From Alteromonas sp. ALT199 (lineage in GTDB: Bacteria; Pseudomonadota; Gammaproteobacteria; Enterobacterales; Alteromonadaceae), in the NCBI RefSeq assembly GCF_018619335.1, contig NZ_JAHHDX010000024.1, positions 1 through 60,660 of the forward strand: a stretch of DNA of 60,660 nucleotides, written 5' to 3'. The stretch's first letter is position 1; each line of letters starts with the position of its first letter. The position numbers were made by a program, and so were the translations under genes. Below are positions 37,528-46,445 of this stretch, piece by piece. The notes under the pieces are model-generated. The model did not search any database. It was given only the letters and a program-made list of their open reading frames with translations, and was not told the DNA's origin.

Positions 37528-38415
37528 TTAAAAGGTAATAATTTCATCGTCTTTCAAATGACCCACAACTGGGCTTGCCTCTGCATCTTCAAATGCACCA
37601 TCAATTGCTTTAAATCTAGCCGTAGTAACTTTGCGATAGTTAGGATGGGTATAGATATAAGTTTGCTCTGATTGTAGGGCTTCTATCACACGCTCAGCTA
37701 ATACAGAGGCAGCGATACCCGACTCAACCGCTTTGGTAGCCGCTTGGGCGCCGGCTTTAAGCTTCTCTTTATCAATGCGTTTTTCAGCCGCCACAGCGTA
37801 CTTCTGCTGTCTGTTTCTATACGACTCATGAATGCGGGTTTTCACAAACGCAGGGCATAATACCGAGGTATGAATACCAAAAGGCTTGAGTTCTGGCACC
37901 CAACTCTCTGTCATAGATACAACTGCCGCTTTTGAAGCGCAATAAGCACCTGCATACGGCATTCCCATCATTCCCGCCATGGACGCTACGTTTAATACCC
38001 AGCCGCCTTCGCCGTGTTCTTTGATGGCTGGTACACATGCTTGTGCGCCGTAAAGTACGCCCATTACGTTAACATCCATAACCCAGCGCCACGTTTCATG
38101 CTCTGAATCTTCTACTTTACCCGGCGTACCACCTACCCCCGCGTTGTTGACCACCATGTGAACCTTGCCAAATTTTTCTTTAGCATTAGCAACTATATCT
38201 TCCCACTGAGAAAAGTCGGTAACATCTAAGGCGCAAGTCAGTACATCAAAACCTTGTTCGCGCAAGGCTTTACTCGACGCTGTTAGAGCCACGTTATCAA
38301 TATCGCCCATAACGATATTCATACCTTGCTTCGCAAACGCTTCTGCCAAGGCTAGCCCTATGCCACCAGCGGCACCAGAAATTATGGCGGTTTTACCCGC
38401 AAATTCATTAGACAT
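37528..38415 (-). CDS. Short-chain dehydrogenase/reductase
   Basis: A 295-residue classical SDR oxidoreductase. The dinucleotide-binding motif is SGAAGGIG at residues 13-20, an acidic residue follows (MGDID, about 37-40) which suggests NAD(H), NNAG is at 90-93, and the catalytic Ser-Tyr-Lys triad includes Ser145 region, Tyr158 and Lys162 (AYCASK). Residues 176-295 form a longer C-terminal tail than usual. The substrate cannot be inferred. It faces the TPR-GGDEF gene, with only 32 bases between them. Confidence 0.87.
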   Translation of the reverse strand: MSNEFAGKTAIISGAAGGIGLALAEAFAKQGMNIVMGDIDNVALTASSKALREQGFDVLTCALDVTDFSQWEDIVANAKEKFGKVHMVVNNAGVGGTPGKVEDSEHETWRWVMDVNVMGVLYGAQACVPAIKEHGEGGWVLNVASMAGMMGMPYAGAYCASKAAVVSMTESWVPELKPFGIHTSVLCPAFVKTRIHESYRNRQQKYAVAAEKRIDKEKLKAGAQAATKAVESGIAASVLAERVIEALQSEQTYIYTHPNYRKVTTARFKAIDGAFEDAEASPVVGHLKDDEIITF

Positions 38416-38736
38416 TCTTTTTTCCTATCATTGTTGTTGCGCGGCGGGCCTTTTGGTAAAGCCTTTTCGAAAAGTCACAGAAATACACGATAAAATTAGT
38501 TATCGCCTATCTGTCTCAATTCGCGCTTATCGTCATATATAGATTAGGGGTAACAAGAAGGGGAAAATACTTTATTTGACTAATTTGGTTAGCTTCATGA
38601 AATTAATAAGGCAAGTTGCGTAGGAATGGAAATAGATAAAAAGAAAATGTCGCAATTCATGAAGTAAGACTCGCACAAAGAAGGGGCAGTTAACCCCTTT
38701 TCTTTGGCGAAAGTAATCTAAATTCACTATGCACTG
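38416..38736. other. 321-base intergenic region between two SDR genes
   Basis: No coding potential is seen. The left end should hold the promoter of the first SDR gene, which reads leftward from 38415. Near the right end, AAGGGG and CCCCTT arms at 38681-38699 form a short stem; reading leftward it would stop the transcript of the second SDR gene, with only a weak T-tract. Confidence 0.5.
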
Positions 38737-39429
38737 TTATTTCGCAGGCATTACGTAAACCTCTCGAACACATGCCGACTCATCTGCGCTTAATGCGAAC
38801 AATACCGACTTCGCAATATCTGCGGGCTGAAGTTTGTCTTCCTTAGGCTCGTCAAAAAATGGCGTATTTACCATACCAGGGCAGATAGTTGTGCACCGAC
38901 CGCCCCATTCACGCATTTCTTCAGCAAGGTTTTGACCGAAACCATAGGCAAACCACTTACTTGCGCCATAAACAGAGCCTTTAAGCGCAACCCGTCCAGC
39001 TACAGAACTTGTGATAATAAAGTGCCCCTTCGTTTTTTGAAGATAAGGTAAGCTTGCTTTAGCGGTATAAAGCAAACCGTGAACGTTAGCGCCTAACATT
39101 CCATCCCAGTCTTCTACATCGCCTTTTTCAATACCGGCAGCTTTGGCACCGCGTCCAGCGTTAGCGAAGACGCCATCTATACGTCCAAAATGTCCATTTA
39201 CTTGTTCAAATGCGCTGTTTACTTCATCAAAGTTACTTACATCAGCTTTGATAGCGCGAGCATTCTCTTCGCCTAATTCATCAACAAGTTCAGTTAACTT
39301 ATCTTCACTTCGCGCGATAAGCGCAACTTTGTAACCTTTATCAACCAGCTGCTTTGCCGTTTCTTTTCCAATACCGCTAGAAGCACCGGTAATTGCAATA
39401 ACCTTGTCATGTGGTTTAGTGTCTGTCAT
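38737..39429 (-). CDS. Short-chain dehydrogenase/reductase
   Basis: A 230-residue SDR. I chose the internal ATG (MTDTKPHDKVIAITG), which has AAAGGGG upstream and starts 12 residues before the nucleotide-binding fold, over an in-frame ATG further out. The motif TGASSGIG (14-21) is followed by a basic residue in IARSEDK (about 38-44), which favours NADP(H). The NAG motif is at 90-92 and the catalytic Tyr154 and Lys158 are in YGASK. The substrate is unknown. A DJ-1/PfpI gene is upstream in the same direction with 94 bases between, so they may be co-transcribed. Confidence 0.87.
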   Translation of the reverse strand: MTDTKPHDKVIAITGASSGIGKETAKQLVDKGYKVALIARSEDKLTELVDELGEENARAIKADVSNFDEVNSAFEQVNGHFGRIDGVFANAGRGAKAAGIEKGDVEDWDGMLGANVHGLLYTAKASLPYLQKTKGHFIITSSVAGRVALKGSVYGASKWFAYGFGQNLAEEMREWGGRCTTICPGMVNTPFFDEPKEDKLQPADIAKSVLFALSADESACVREVYVMPAK

Positions 39430-39523
39430 ATCAATCCCCTTTTTAAAGTAGCAACGATGCATTTAAGCCTGCTTCTTTTCACAACTTAGCTACTGTAAAG
39501 AGAAGCAAGCACTTCGCTGTAAA

Positions 39524-40075
39524 TTACGCGATCATCTTGCTAATTTGTTCAACAAAGGCTGGAATATCACTAGGGTTACGGCTTGTAACTAACTTGTCAT
39601 CAGTCACCACTTCTTTATCTACCCAATTTGCGCCCGCGTTTTTCAAATCCGTCTGAATGCTGGGAAATGATGTAAGGGTTGCACCTTTCGCTAAACCCGA
39701 CTCCACTAATAACCAAGGTCCATGACAAATTGCACCTACTGCCTTAATGCTTTCGGTGCTGTTTGCTTCTGCAATAAAATTGACCGCATCTTGGTTAGTG
39801 CGAAGTACGTCTGGGTTTATTTGACCGCCAGGAAGTACAAGGGCATCGTAATCAGCAAGGTTTGCCGACGTAACCTGTAAATCAACGTCTACGTCTTTGC
39901 CCCAGTTGTCTTCGTCCCACGCTTTGATAGACGTTTGATCTTCGATAGATAAAATTTCAACCTGTGCGCCGCGTTCGGTGAACATCTCTTTAGGCTGAAC
40001 TAACTCACTTTGCTCGAAACCGTTAGTTGCTAAAATGGCAATTTTCTTACCCTGAAGATTTTGCGTGTTGCTCAT
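39524..40075 (-). CDS. DJ-1/PfpI-family protein (type 1 glutamine amidotransferase-like)
   Basis: A 183-residue member of the DJ-1/PfpI superfamily, near the length of E. coli YhbO. The nucleophile elbow AICHGPW contains Cys117 followed by His118, the usual nucleophile pair, and PGG near 82-84 (LVLPGGQINPDV) provides the oxyanion loop. Family members have been described as proteases, stress chaperones and glyoxalase or deglycase enzymes acting on methylglyoxal damage. The glyoxalase I gene in this window lies far away, so no operon link exists. It probably acts in the cytoplasm under oxidative or carbonyl stress (inference from family). Confidence 0.87.
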   Translation of the reverse strand: MSNTQNLQGKKIAILATNGFEQSELVQPKEMFTERGAQVEILSIEDQTSIKAWDEDNWGKDVDVDLQVTSANLADYDALVLPGGQINPDVLRTNQDAVNFIAEANSTESIKAVGAICHGPWLLVESGLAKGATLTSFPSIQTDLKNAGANWVDKEVVTDDKLVTSRNPSDIPAFVEQISKMIA

Positions 40076-40384
40076 AGGTGTTACTCCTTTACTAAATATT
40101 TAACGAATATCTAAAGCCCTACTTTTTCCGGAACGGCTAAGCGGCACTTATCAATTCAATGTAGTAAAAAACAAGCTGCAAATTGCAAACCACCACCACA
40201 AAAAACCTATAACCCTATGTTTTAATGTAACTTACATAAAAATACCAAGGCTAAAGCCTTTCAAAACATCCAACAACTATTTGCACGCCATATGAACGAT
40301 TTACAGAGAGGATTAAGCCGTCTTCACTATTTTCATGTATGAAAATACACAACCGCGTACTTATTTAGAAAGATTCGAGGAACT
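40076..40384. other. 309-base divergent intergenic region with a palindrome
   Basis: Contains no gene. It must hold promoters for the leftward DJ-1/PfpI gene and the rightward BrkB-like gene. A perfect dyad TTTTCAT-GT-ATGAAAA at 40330-40345 lies about 40 bases before the BrkB-like start and is the only candidate operator. Binding by a regulator is not supported by anything else here. Confidence 0.4.
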
Positions 40385-41338
40385 ATGAGCAAGGGACGAT
40401 TTAGCCACGCAAGATCTGCATTCGAGCTTTCACTGAGAAGTTGGTGGAGCATAATAAAACGTATATTCACTAGTCTTCAAAAAGACAATATTCCCCTTAT
40501 TGCCGCGGGTGTTGCCTTCTACTGTTTACTGGCGATATTTCCATTACTCGGTGCAACAATCGCCCTTTATGGGCTTATGGTTTCACCCCAAGAATTACAA
40601 AATCATATGTCATTGCTTGTAAACGTAGTACCAGCCGATAGCCGGTATATTATTGAAGAACAGCTTACCAATTTAACCGAAAAATCCAGCACGGCCCTAG
40701 GCTGGGGCTTTCTATTTACTCTTTTGCTCTCACTTTGGAGCAGCAGCAAAGGCGCTAATGCACTTATAAAAGCGTGTAATATTACTTACAGTGAATCGGA
40801 GGGACGGAGCTTTTTAAAAGGTATTTTTGCTAGGGTTACCTGTACAATATTTATGATTCTAACCGTCATTGTCGCCCTAGCCTGCATTACCATTTTGCCA
40901 CAAGCTATTGTTTGGTTAACGGCAAAGGCTATTAGCGCTGAACAAGCCACATGGATAACTTGGCCTATCATGCTCGGCTTGTTTAATTTAGCCTTATCAG
41001 CGTTGTACCGCTATGCTCCACATCGACGTGAAGCTCAATGGCGTTGGGTGACACCGGGTTCACTGTTTGCCACCATATTGTGGCTAATTGCATCCTATGG
41101 TTTTTCTTTCTACCTGAGTGAATTTGCAAGCTATAACAAAACCTATGGTTCGGTGGGCGGTATTATCATTTTACTAATGTGGTTATACATTAGCGCCTAT
41201 ATCATTCTTATTGGTGCCGAGGTGAATTCGGCAATAGAGCTTCAGACAACAGCAGACAGTACCAAAGGCGAAGACAAGCCCATGGGCGAGCGAAATGCTT
41301 TTGTTGCTGACCATACACCAGATGACCTAAAGCGTTAG
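40385..41338 (+). CDS. YihY/BrkB-family inner-membrane protein
   Basis: A 317-residue polytopic membrane protein of the YihY/virulence factor BrkB family. The N-terminal signature NIPLIAAGVAFYCLLAIFPLL, the middle SSSKGANALIKACNITY segment and the later YRYAPHRREAQWRWVTPGSLFATILW and YNKTYGSVGGIIILLMWLYIS segments are all visible. About six membrane helices are predicted. The C-terminal 30-40 residues are hydrophilic and probably cytoplasmic. Members have been proposed as transporters or envelope proteins, but no biochemical activity is established. The gene stands apart from its neighbours. Confidence 0.87.
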   Translation: MSKGRFSHARSAFELSLRSWWSIIKRIFTSLQKDNIPLIAAGVAFYCLLAIFPLLGATIALYGLMVSPQELQNHMSLLVNVVPADSRYIIEEQLTNLTEKSSTALGWGFLFTLLLSLWSSSKGANALIKACNITYSESEGRSFLKGIFARVTCTIFMILTVIVALACITILPQAIVWLTAKAISAEQATWITWPIMLGLFNLALSALYRYAPHRREAQWRWVTPGSLFATILWLIASYGFSFYLSEFASYNKTYGSVGGIIILLMWLYISAYIILIGAEVNSAIELQTTADSTKGEDKPMGERNAFVADHTPDDLKR

Positions 41339-41499
41339 CGATTTTGAACTTAGCATTAGCCCGTAATATAGAAAGTTGATTGCAACGGTAAATAAATGGT
41401 ACGCGTGGCAAGTTAGACGTGTCTCGCAAAATAAATAAATGTTGCAAAACTATACTTCTATTCAGTTATATATATTCAGAGTTTTGTGTAACTTTTCCC

Positions 41500-41517
41500 T
41501 TACCCAATATTGGGTAA
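41500..41517. promoter_or_regulatory. Perfect 18-bp palindrome, candidate operator
   Basis: TTACCCAATATTGGGTAA is a perfect palindrome ending 21 bases before the start codon of the bacteriocin-like peptide gene. It is where a repressor would block transcription, or where the mRNA leader could form a 9-bp hairpin without a U-tract. I favour an operator. Confidence 0.55.
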
Positions 41518-41538
41518 ACTCATAAAAGGAATTATACA

Positions 41539-41772
41539 ATGCAAGAATTAAGTTTTACTGAAATAGAGAACGTTTCCGGCGGCTGTGAAGAGCACTGTTG
41601 GGGCGATTTTAGTTTTGCAGGCTTTATGGCCTCAGTAGGCGCAGGCGCTTTAGGTGGTATGGCTGCAGGCTGGGGCGGCGCTGCCTTAGGCGGTTTATCT
41701 GGTGGCTTAGGTTACGCAGGTGGCAAAATTGGCGACAAAATGTCAGAACGCACGACCGAGTCTGACGAATAA
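41539..41772 (+). CDS. Double-glycine-leader bacteriocin-like peptide
   Basis: A 77-residue precursor. Residues 1-15 (MQELSFTEIENVSGG) fit the double-glycine leader of class II bacteriocins and microcins: a Glu-Leu-Ser/Thr opening, a helical middle and cleavage after Gly-Gly by a C39-type peptidase. The predicted mature peptide has 62 residues, begins CEEHC with two cysteines that could form a disulfide, and contains a glycine-rich hydrophobic middle with several GxxxG patterns (GALGGMAAGWGGAALGGLSGG) before a charged end (KIGDKMSERTTESDE). The start has an AAAGGAATT ribosome-binding site. No C39 transporter is in the window, so export would need a system encoded elsewhere. An antimicrobial role is inferred from leader and composition only. 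Confidence 0.72.
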   Translation: MQELSFTEIENVSGGCEEHCWGDFSFAGFMASVGAGALGGMAAGWGGAALGGLSGGLGYAGGKIGDKMSERTTESDE

Positions 41773-41779
41773 AGATCTT

Positions 41780-41802
41780 GGGGGCTTCAAGCCTCCGCTT
41801 TT
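41780..41802 (+). terminator. Hairpin between peptide and membrane-protein genes
   Basis: GGGGGC-TTCAA-GCCTCC (one G-U pair) followed by GCTTTT lies just after the peptide gene. It ends a few bases before the TAGGAG ribosome-binding site of the next gene. It probably lets most transcripts stop after the peptide gene while some read through to the membrane-protein gene. Confidence 0.65.
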
Positions 41803-41814
41803 AGGAGCTATTTT

Positions 41815-42033
41815 ATGAATATCTCGATAATACAAATACTCAAGTATGTTACTTACATGCTTTCTATCATTGTAATAAGCGTGTTTATGCTTAAAACCGT
41901 CTCATATTATTTCAGCTTTGATGGGTATGCTGAATTGCTATCAACATCAACGGTTATTTTTCTCACTACGCTGTTTTGCACCCTTGGCGCTAAAAAGCTT
42001 CACGTCTTCCCTAGGCGGAATATAGAAATTTAG
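41815..42033 (+). CDS. Small two-helix membrane protein, candidate immunity protein
   Basis: A 72-residue protein with two predicted transmembrane helices (VTYMLSIIVISVFMLKTVSYY and LLSTSTVIFLTTLFCTLGAK) and a basic C-terminal tail (HVFPRRNIEI). I recognise no family. It follows the double-glycine peptide gene by 42 bases in the same direction, behind a TAGGAG ribosome-binding site and a weak terminator. This order and size match many bacteriocin-immunity pairs, where small membrane proteins protect the producer. The role is an inference from position and topology. Confidence 0.55.
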   Translation: MNISIIQILKYVTYMLSIIVISVFMLKTVSYYFSFDGYAELLSTSTVIFLTTLFCTLGAKKLHVFPRRNIEI

Positions 42034-42055
42034 CCGCATCTGCCAAATTGCGGCT
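42032..42055 (+). terminator. Hairpin after the small membrane protein gene
   Basis: AGCCGCA and TGCGGCT arms start at the stop codon and enclose 10 bases. The following T-tract is weak. It likely marks the end of the peptide/membrane-protein transcript and separates it from the sortase target. Confidence 0.55.
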
Positions 42056-42292
42056 CATTCTGAACGCGCTTTTTAGACTAGCGCTTTTAAAACCCTCTAA
42101 TTTTTGAACGCTGTTATCGTTTGCATTGCCGATTAGTTCATTTACGTGTCGTACTTTTCGAAAACACCGACGTAGGTGATAAAAACACTCTTTCGCCATT
42201 TTTCTTCACCAACTCGCCACAATCACTGTTCATAATTCGCCCTATTCTGAGCGTTTAATAATAAGCATCGCCTCCCCAAACGAGCTAGTACC

Positions 42293-44746
42293 ATGCTATT
42301 TTTAAAAACACCCAAGCGCGACTACTTCAACCCTACTAATACGCATAAACCCTTATTTCGAGAGCGACAACATTCGCCTAAATCTCGCCACCATTTATTG
42401 CTCATTCTTATATCATTTTTATGTTTTTTACTGGGTGTAGCGGTAAGCCCTGCAAGTCGTGCAGCGTCTGGAGAGCTAATGATGCAAAGCCAGGATAAAG
42501 CATCTACACCAGCCCTTTTGCATTCAACCCACGTTGACCTGCAAGTAAACGGAATGATTGCACATGTCACCTACTCTCAAACGTTTACTAACAATAGTGA
42601 TGAATGGAAACATGCGCTCTATACCTTCCCTCTAAATGAAAATGCGGCGATAAATAGTATGGAAATGCTTATTGGCGATAGGATAATCCGTGGGCAAATA
42701 AAGCCGAAATCACAAGCTAAAGAAGCGTTTGAAGCAGCAAAAAAGGCAGGCAAAAAAGCAAGTTTAACGCAGCAACAGCGCCCTAACTTATTCACCCAGC
42801 ATCTAGCCAACATTGCTCCACGTGAACAGATCACGGTAACGATAAAGTACATACAGCAGGTTGCGTTTGATAATGGAGAATTTAGCTTTCACCTTCCTAC
42901 AACCCTTACTCCTCGTTATATCCCGGGCATTCCTACAAGAAATTTAAGCGATACCAATTTGATTGAACATGCTTACCCTCACGACGTTAGAGCAAACAAT
43001 CACGAAGAAGAAAATCTCAATGACGCGGATAGCGACGAAGCTAAAAGTAAAAGTGAACGAGCCTCGCAAAGCTTAAATCACAACGATAGCCGTGTAACTG
43101 GCAGTAACGCATTCATTTCCGGGTGGTCACTACCCACAAATGAAGTTAGTGACGCCGATAAAATAACACCATTTATGTTACCAACGTTGCCCGATAGCAA
43201 TACGAATCAGCTTTCTTTCAATGCAACTATAAATGCGGGGATGCCTCTTAATTCAATTTACAGCAAAGGCCATAAACTTAACTGGCATTCTATTGAAGAC
43301 ACTAAGCATCTATATCGCGTTCGGCTTGATGACAAACACGTCACCATGAATAAAGATGTGTGGTTGCACTGGCGCCCTCTGAAAAATGCTACCCCGCAGG
43401 CTGCCTATTTTTCTGAAAATATAGATTCAGACCACTACGCGCTAGTTATGTTAACACCGCCTCAAGTTATCCCTGACGATCTTCAAGACTTTCCACGTGA
43501 TGTTACCTTTATCATAGACACATCTGGGTCGATGGGAGGGCGACCAATTGAAGATGCCAAATCCGCTTTAAAGATGGCAATTAAAAAGCTAGACGCAAAA
43601 GACAGATTTAACATTGTGGCATTTAACTCTAGCTATACGAAACTGTTCAGCCAGCCCACTAATACTAAGCCGCATAATATAAATACCGCCTTATCTTTTA
43701 TATCCAGACTGAGCGCCAATGGAGGAACTGAAATGGCCGGCGCGCTGAGCGAGGCACTAACCGCACAACATAAAGAAAACTACATCAAGCAAATTATATT
43801 TATTACTGATGGCGCTGTTGGAAATGAAGCAGCCCTATACTCGCTGATTGAACAAGAGCTAGGAAGCGCAAAGCTTTTTACGGTGGGGATTGGAAGTGCA
43901 CCTAATAGCTATTTTATGACCCGCGCTGCACAATTTGGACGTGGTAGTTACGTTTTTATCGACAGCGCGAGTAACATACAAAAAGAAATGGAGCACTTGT
44001 TCAGCAAGCTTGAAAGCCCTGTTCTAAGCAACCTTTCGTTAACGCTGCCTAAAAGTATGCGGTTTAACAAGGGCGTTGAAGTTTACCCCAAACGCCTACC
44101 GGACTTGTACGCCGGCGAACCACTGCTAATAAATCTGAAAGCGGCTGATTTTGCAGATGTTGCTAACCACAAAAGTGATAAGGGTAAAAACAATATCTTA
44201 GACAATAGTGTAGTTCTCACTGGTAAACTGACCGACAAAAATGGAAATCTTCATAAATGGCAGCGCAGTATCCAGGCGCAATATTTAACATGTGACCACA
44301 GAAATGATGCATCGCAAGTTTCACCTGCACGCTTACCTCAACGCAACGGAATAGGCACTGCATGGGCACGCAAAAAAATTGCGGCGTTAATGGATGAAAA
44401 AGCCCTTGGCAGAGATGAACAAGACGTTAAAAGCGACATAATTGATGTAGCCATACCACACAAGCTCATTACTGCTTACACCAGCTTTGTTGCTATTGAA
44501 GAGGTGGTATCAAGACCTGAATCGGCTAACGTTCAATCGCAGAATATAAAAAACCTGATGCCGCAGGGTACACAAATGCGCGCCGTTAGCTACCCTCAAA
44601 CCTCTGCCGGGATTAATTTTCATCTCGCTATTGGTGCTCTTTCTCTAGTCTTACTGCTACTGCTTTACTCAGGTGAAACTCACCGCTTTCTTTTAAGGCA
44701 ATATCGTATTTTTAAAAAAGACGAAAGAGTAACGCATAATGGTTAA
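42293..44746 (+). CDS. VIT/vWA sortase-target protein (marine proteobacterial type)
   Basis: An 817-residue envelope protein. After a signal or anchor helix (about 34-52) comes a VIT domain (about 75-200; ALLHSTHVDLQVNGMIAHVTY, TFPLNENAAINSMEMLIG), then a long linker, and a von Willebrand factor A domain (about 400-580) with an intact MIDAS motif DTSGSM (Asp409, Ser411, Ser413) followed by TDG. Near the end is a sorting motif YPQTSAG at 767-773, a membrane helix (LAIGALSLVLLLLLY) and a basic tail (RFLLRQYRIFKKDERV), the classic sortase-substrate layout. The motif starts with Tyr and reads YPQTS rather than LPxTG. It overlaps the sortase gene by 8 bases. It is probably the sole substrate of that sortase. 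Confidence 0.88.
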   Translation: MLFLKTPKRDYFNPTNTHKPLFRERQHSPKSRHHLLLILISFLCFLLGVAVSPASRAASGELMMQSQDKASTPALLHSTHVDLQVNGMIAHVTYSQTFTNNSDEWKHALYTFPLNENAAINSMEMLIGDRIIRGQIKPKSQAKEAFEAAKKAGKKASLTQQQRPNLFTQHLANIAPREQITVTIKYIQQVAFDNGEFSFHLPTTLTPRYIPGIPTRNLSDTNLIEHAYPHDVRANNHEEENLNDADSDEAKSKSERASQSLNHNDSRVTGSNAFISGWSLPTNEVSDADKITPFMLPTLPDSNTNQLSFNATINAGMPLNSIYSKGHKLNWHSIEDTKHLYRVRLDDKHVTMNKDVWLHWRPLKNATPQAAYFSENIDSDHYALVMLTPPQVIPDDLQDFPRDVTFIIDTSGSMGGRPIEDAKSALKMAIKKLDAKDRFNIVAFNSSYTKLFSQPTNTKPHNINTALSFISRLSANGGTEMAGALSEALTAQHKENYIKQIIFITDGAVGNEAALYSLIEQELGSAKLFTVGIGSAPNSYFMTRAAQFGRGSYVFIDSASNIQKEMEHLFSKLESPVLSNLSLTLPKSMRFNKGVEVYPKRLPDLYAGEPLLINLKAADFADVANHKSDKGKNNILDNSVVLTGKLTDKNGNLHKWQRSIQAQYLTCDHRNDASQVSPARLPQRNGIGTAWARKKIAALMDEKALGRDEQDVKSDIIDVAIPHKLITAYTSFVAIEEVVSRPESANVQSQNIKNLMPQGTQMRAVSYPQTSAGINFHLAIGALSLVLLLLLYSGETHRFLLRQYRIFKKDERVTHNG

Positions 44747-45308
44747 GTTTAAAGTACTCATAAGTTTATTACTTATTGCGGCTGCGACTGTTGGGTTTAG
44801 TAATGCTGCGTGGATAACGCTAAAAGCAGAGTTAGCCCAGGTGTTAATCAAACAAGCGTGGACAGAAACCTTACAAACGGGGGTTCAAGTTAAACCTTGG
44901 CAGTGGGCAGACACTTGGCCTGTAGGACGAATAATACACCCTAACAGCAATACAGATTTGTTCATACTTGAAGGCGCCCAAGGAAATGCGTTGGCTTTTG
45001 GCCCAGGAAGACATATTAATGCAGGAGAGCTAGGTAGTGGAAGCAGCGTTATTGGGGGTCATAAAGACACGCATTTCGCCTTTCTTGAGAAAGTAAAAGT
45101 TGGCGATGCGCTACAGCTTCAAACGCCTGATGGAATATGGCACCCCTATCGAATCTCGTCTAAGCGTATTGCTGATATCAAAAACCAAACGCTGAATGTT
45201 CAGCTAAATCAAAAGAGGCTGTATTTAGTCACTTGCTACCCATTTCATACCATCGCCCAAGACAATCATTTACGGCTGGTGGTTGAACTAAAATTGGGGT
45301 CAGAGTAA
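44739..45308 (+). CDS. Class GN sortase
   Basis: A 189-residue sortase of the type restricted to Gram-negative bacteria. A membrane anchor near residues 5-27 is followed by the transpeptidase domain with His108 (IGGHKDTHF), Cys166 (LVTCYPF) and Arg179 (NHLRLVVE), giving the complete catalytic triad. It cleaves the C-terminal signal of a partner protein and joins it to an acceptor; the partner is the VIT/vWA protein encoded just upstream with an 8-base overlap. Its last three residues (Gly-Ser-Glu) and stop codon fall inside a GGGGTCAGAGTAA repeat end, so the native C-terminus may have been trimmed. Confidence 0.9.
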   Translation: MVKFKVLISLLLIAAATVGFSNAAWITLKAELAQVLIKQAWTETLQTGVQVKPWQWADTWPVGRIIHPNSNTDLFILEGAQGNALAFGPGRHINAGELGSGSSVIGGHKDTHFAFLEKVKVGDALQLQTPDGIWHPYRISSKRIADIKNQTLNVQLNQKRLYLVTCYPFHTIAQDNHLRLVVELKLGSE

Positions 45309-45457
45309 ACGCTCTGCATTTGTTAGTTATAGCTTGGTTAATTATGGCCTGGTTAATTATGTAATTTTTGTAGCTGCGTTTTTCAATTGACGCCGCACAT
45401 CGGTCTACAGTGCTCTCCACAAACCTAAGTGGGGTCAGTGTCGTTACTCTGACCCCA
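45295..45457. repeat. REP pair (REPIN-like) between sortase and adenosine deaminase
   Basis: The ends TGGGGTCAGAGTAA (45295-45308) and TTACTCTGACCCCA (45444-45457) are perfect 14-bp inverted copies, 163 bp apart outside to outside. A third, partial copy (GGGGTCAG, 45431-45438) faces the right-hand one; together AAGTGGGGTCAG and CTGACCCCACTT make a 12-bp hairpin at 45427-45460. The interior is non-coding, with a direct repeat of TGGTTAATTATG. The core equals the ends of the Y1 transposase element at 57 kb. The outer copies supply the final codons of both flanking genes. Confidence 0.85.
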
Positions 45458-46445
45458 CTTTCTTGATAAGCGCGGCTTTCTCGCTTTCGCTTAAAAACGC
45501 TATTGCTAAGGCGTTTTCCTGCGCTTGCTTAATATGAGAAGGAGTAAGGCCTGCTTGCTTGGCCGCTATATCAAACTCGTGATCTAGCTCTATACCTTGA
45601 ACGGCTGGATCGTCGGTATTGAGGCAGGCTAATATGCCGTGCTCTAAAAAGGTTTTTAACGGGTGTTCTTGTAATGAATTTACCGTATTCGTGAGTATGT
45701 TACTGGTTAAACAGCTTTCTATACCAATGCCCTTATCGCGCAAATAGTCCATTAGCTTAATATCATAAATGGCATTAACGCCGTGCCCTATTCGCGTAGC
45801 ACCTAAATCATCGATAGCTTGCCAAATACTCTGAGAGCCCACCGCCTCGCCCGCGTGCACAGTTATAGCTAACCCTTCTCGCTGCACCTGTTTAAAGTGC
45901 TCTACGAACAAGTTTCCAGGAAAGCCTTTTTCATCTCCCGCCAAGTCAATGGCAGTAATGTGCGTTTTGCACGCTAGTATTGCATCTAGTTCTTGCTGAC
46001 ATGCTTTTGCGCCATAGGAGCGAGACAAAATGCCAATCAGGTTAACTTTAACATCGTGCTCTTTCGTTGCACTTTTCACACCGTCTATGACAGCTTCAAC
46101 CACACCTTGTGTAGGTAGCCCGTGACTTTCAGCCATAAAGTAAGGGCTGAAGCGCAGCTCTGCGTAATCAATCCCTTGTCTTGCCGCATCCTCAACGTTT
46201 TCAATAGCCACCCTTCTACAAGCATCAAGATCGCCTAAAACCTTAACGCCCCACGTTAGCTTATTTAAAAACGAGACCAAATCCGGCGCGATTTTCATTA
46301 CTTGAACGTGCGGACGCAACCCCTCTATCGAGTTAGCGGGCAGATTAATATTAAACTGCTGCCCAAGCTCAAGAATAGTTTGCGGGCGCACATTACCATC
46401 TAGGTGGCGGTGTAAATCTAATAACGGAAGTGTGTTGTTTATCAT
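45444..46445 (-). CDS. add: Adenosine deaminase
   Basis: A 333-residue enzyme, the same length as E. coli Add. It deaminates adenosine and deoxyadenosine to inosine nucleosides in purine salvage. The zinc ligands and catalytic residues are all present: HRHLDG at 12-17, then TVHAGE with the catalytic His-Ala-Gly-Glu, RIGHG, the SNILTN region and NTDDP. The last codons read KKVGSE-stop and come from a REP end (GGGGTCAGAGTAA in reverse), so the enzyme's native C-terminus, likely similar in length, was replaced at its final three residues. Its active site is unaffected. Transcribed towards the sortase gene. Confidence 0.94.
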   Translation of the reverse strand: MINNTLPLLDLHRHLDGNVRPQTILELGQQFNINLPANSIEGLRPHVQVMKIAPDLVSFLNKLTWGVKVLGDLDACRRVAIENVEDAARQGIDYAELRFSPYFMAESHGLPTQGVVEAVIDGVKSATKEHDVKVNLIGILSRSYGAKACQQELDAILACKTHITAIDLAGDEKGFPGNLFVEHFKQVQREGLAITVHAGEAVGSQSIWQAIDDLGATRIGHGVNAIYDIKLMDYLRDKGIGIESCLTSNILTNTVNSLQEHPLKTFLEHGILACLNTDDPAVQGIELDHEFDIAAKQAGLTPSHIKQAQENALAIAFLSESEKAALIKKVGSE

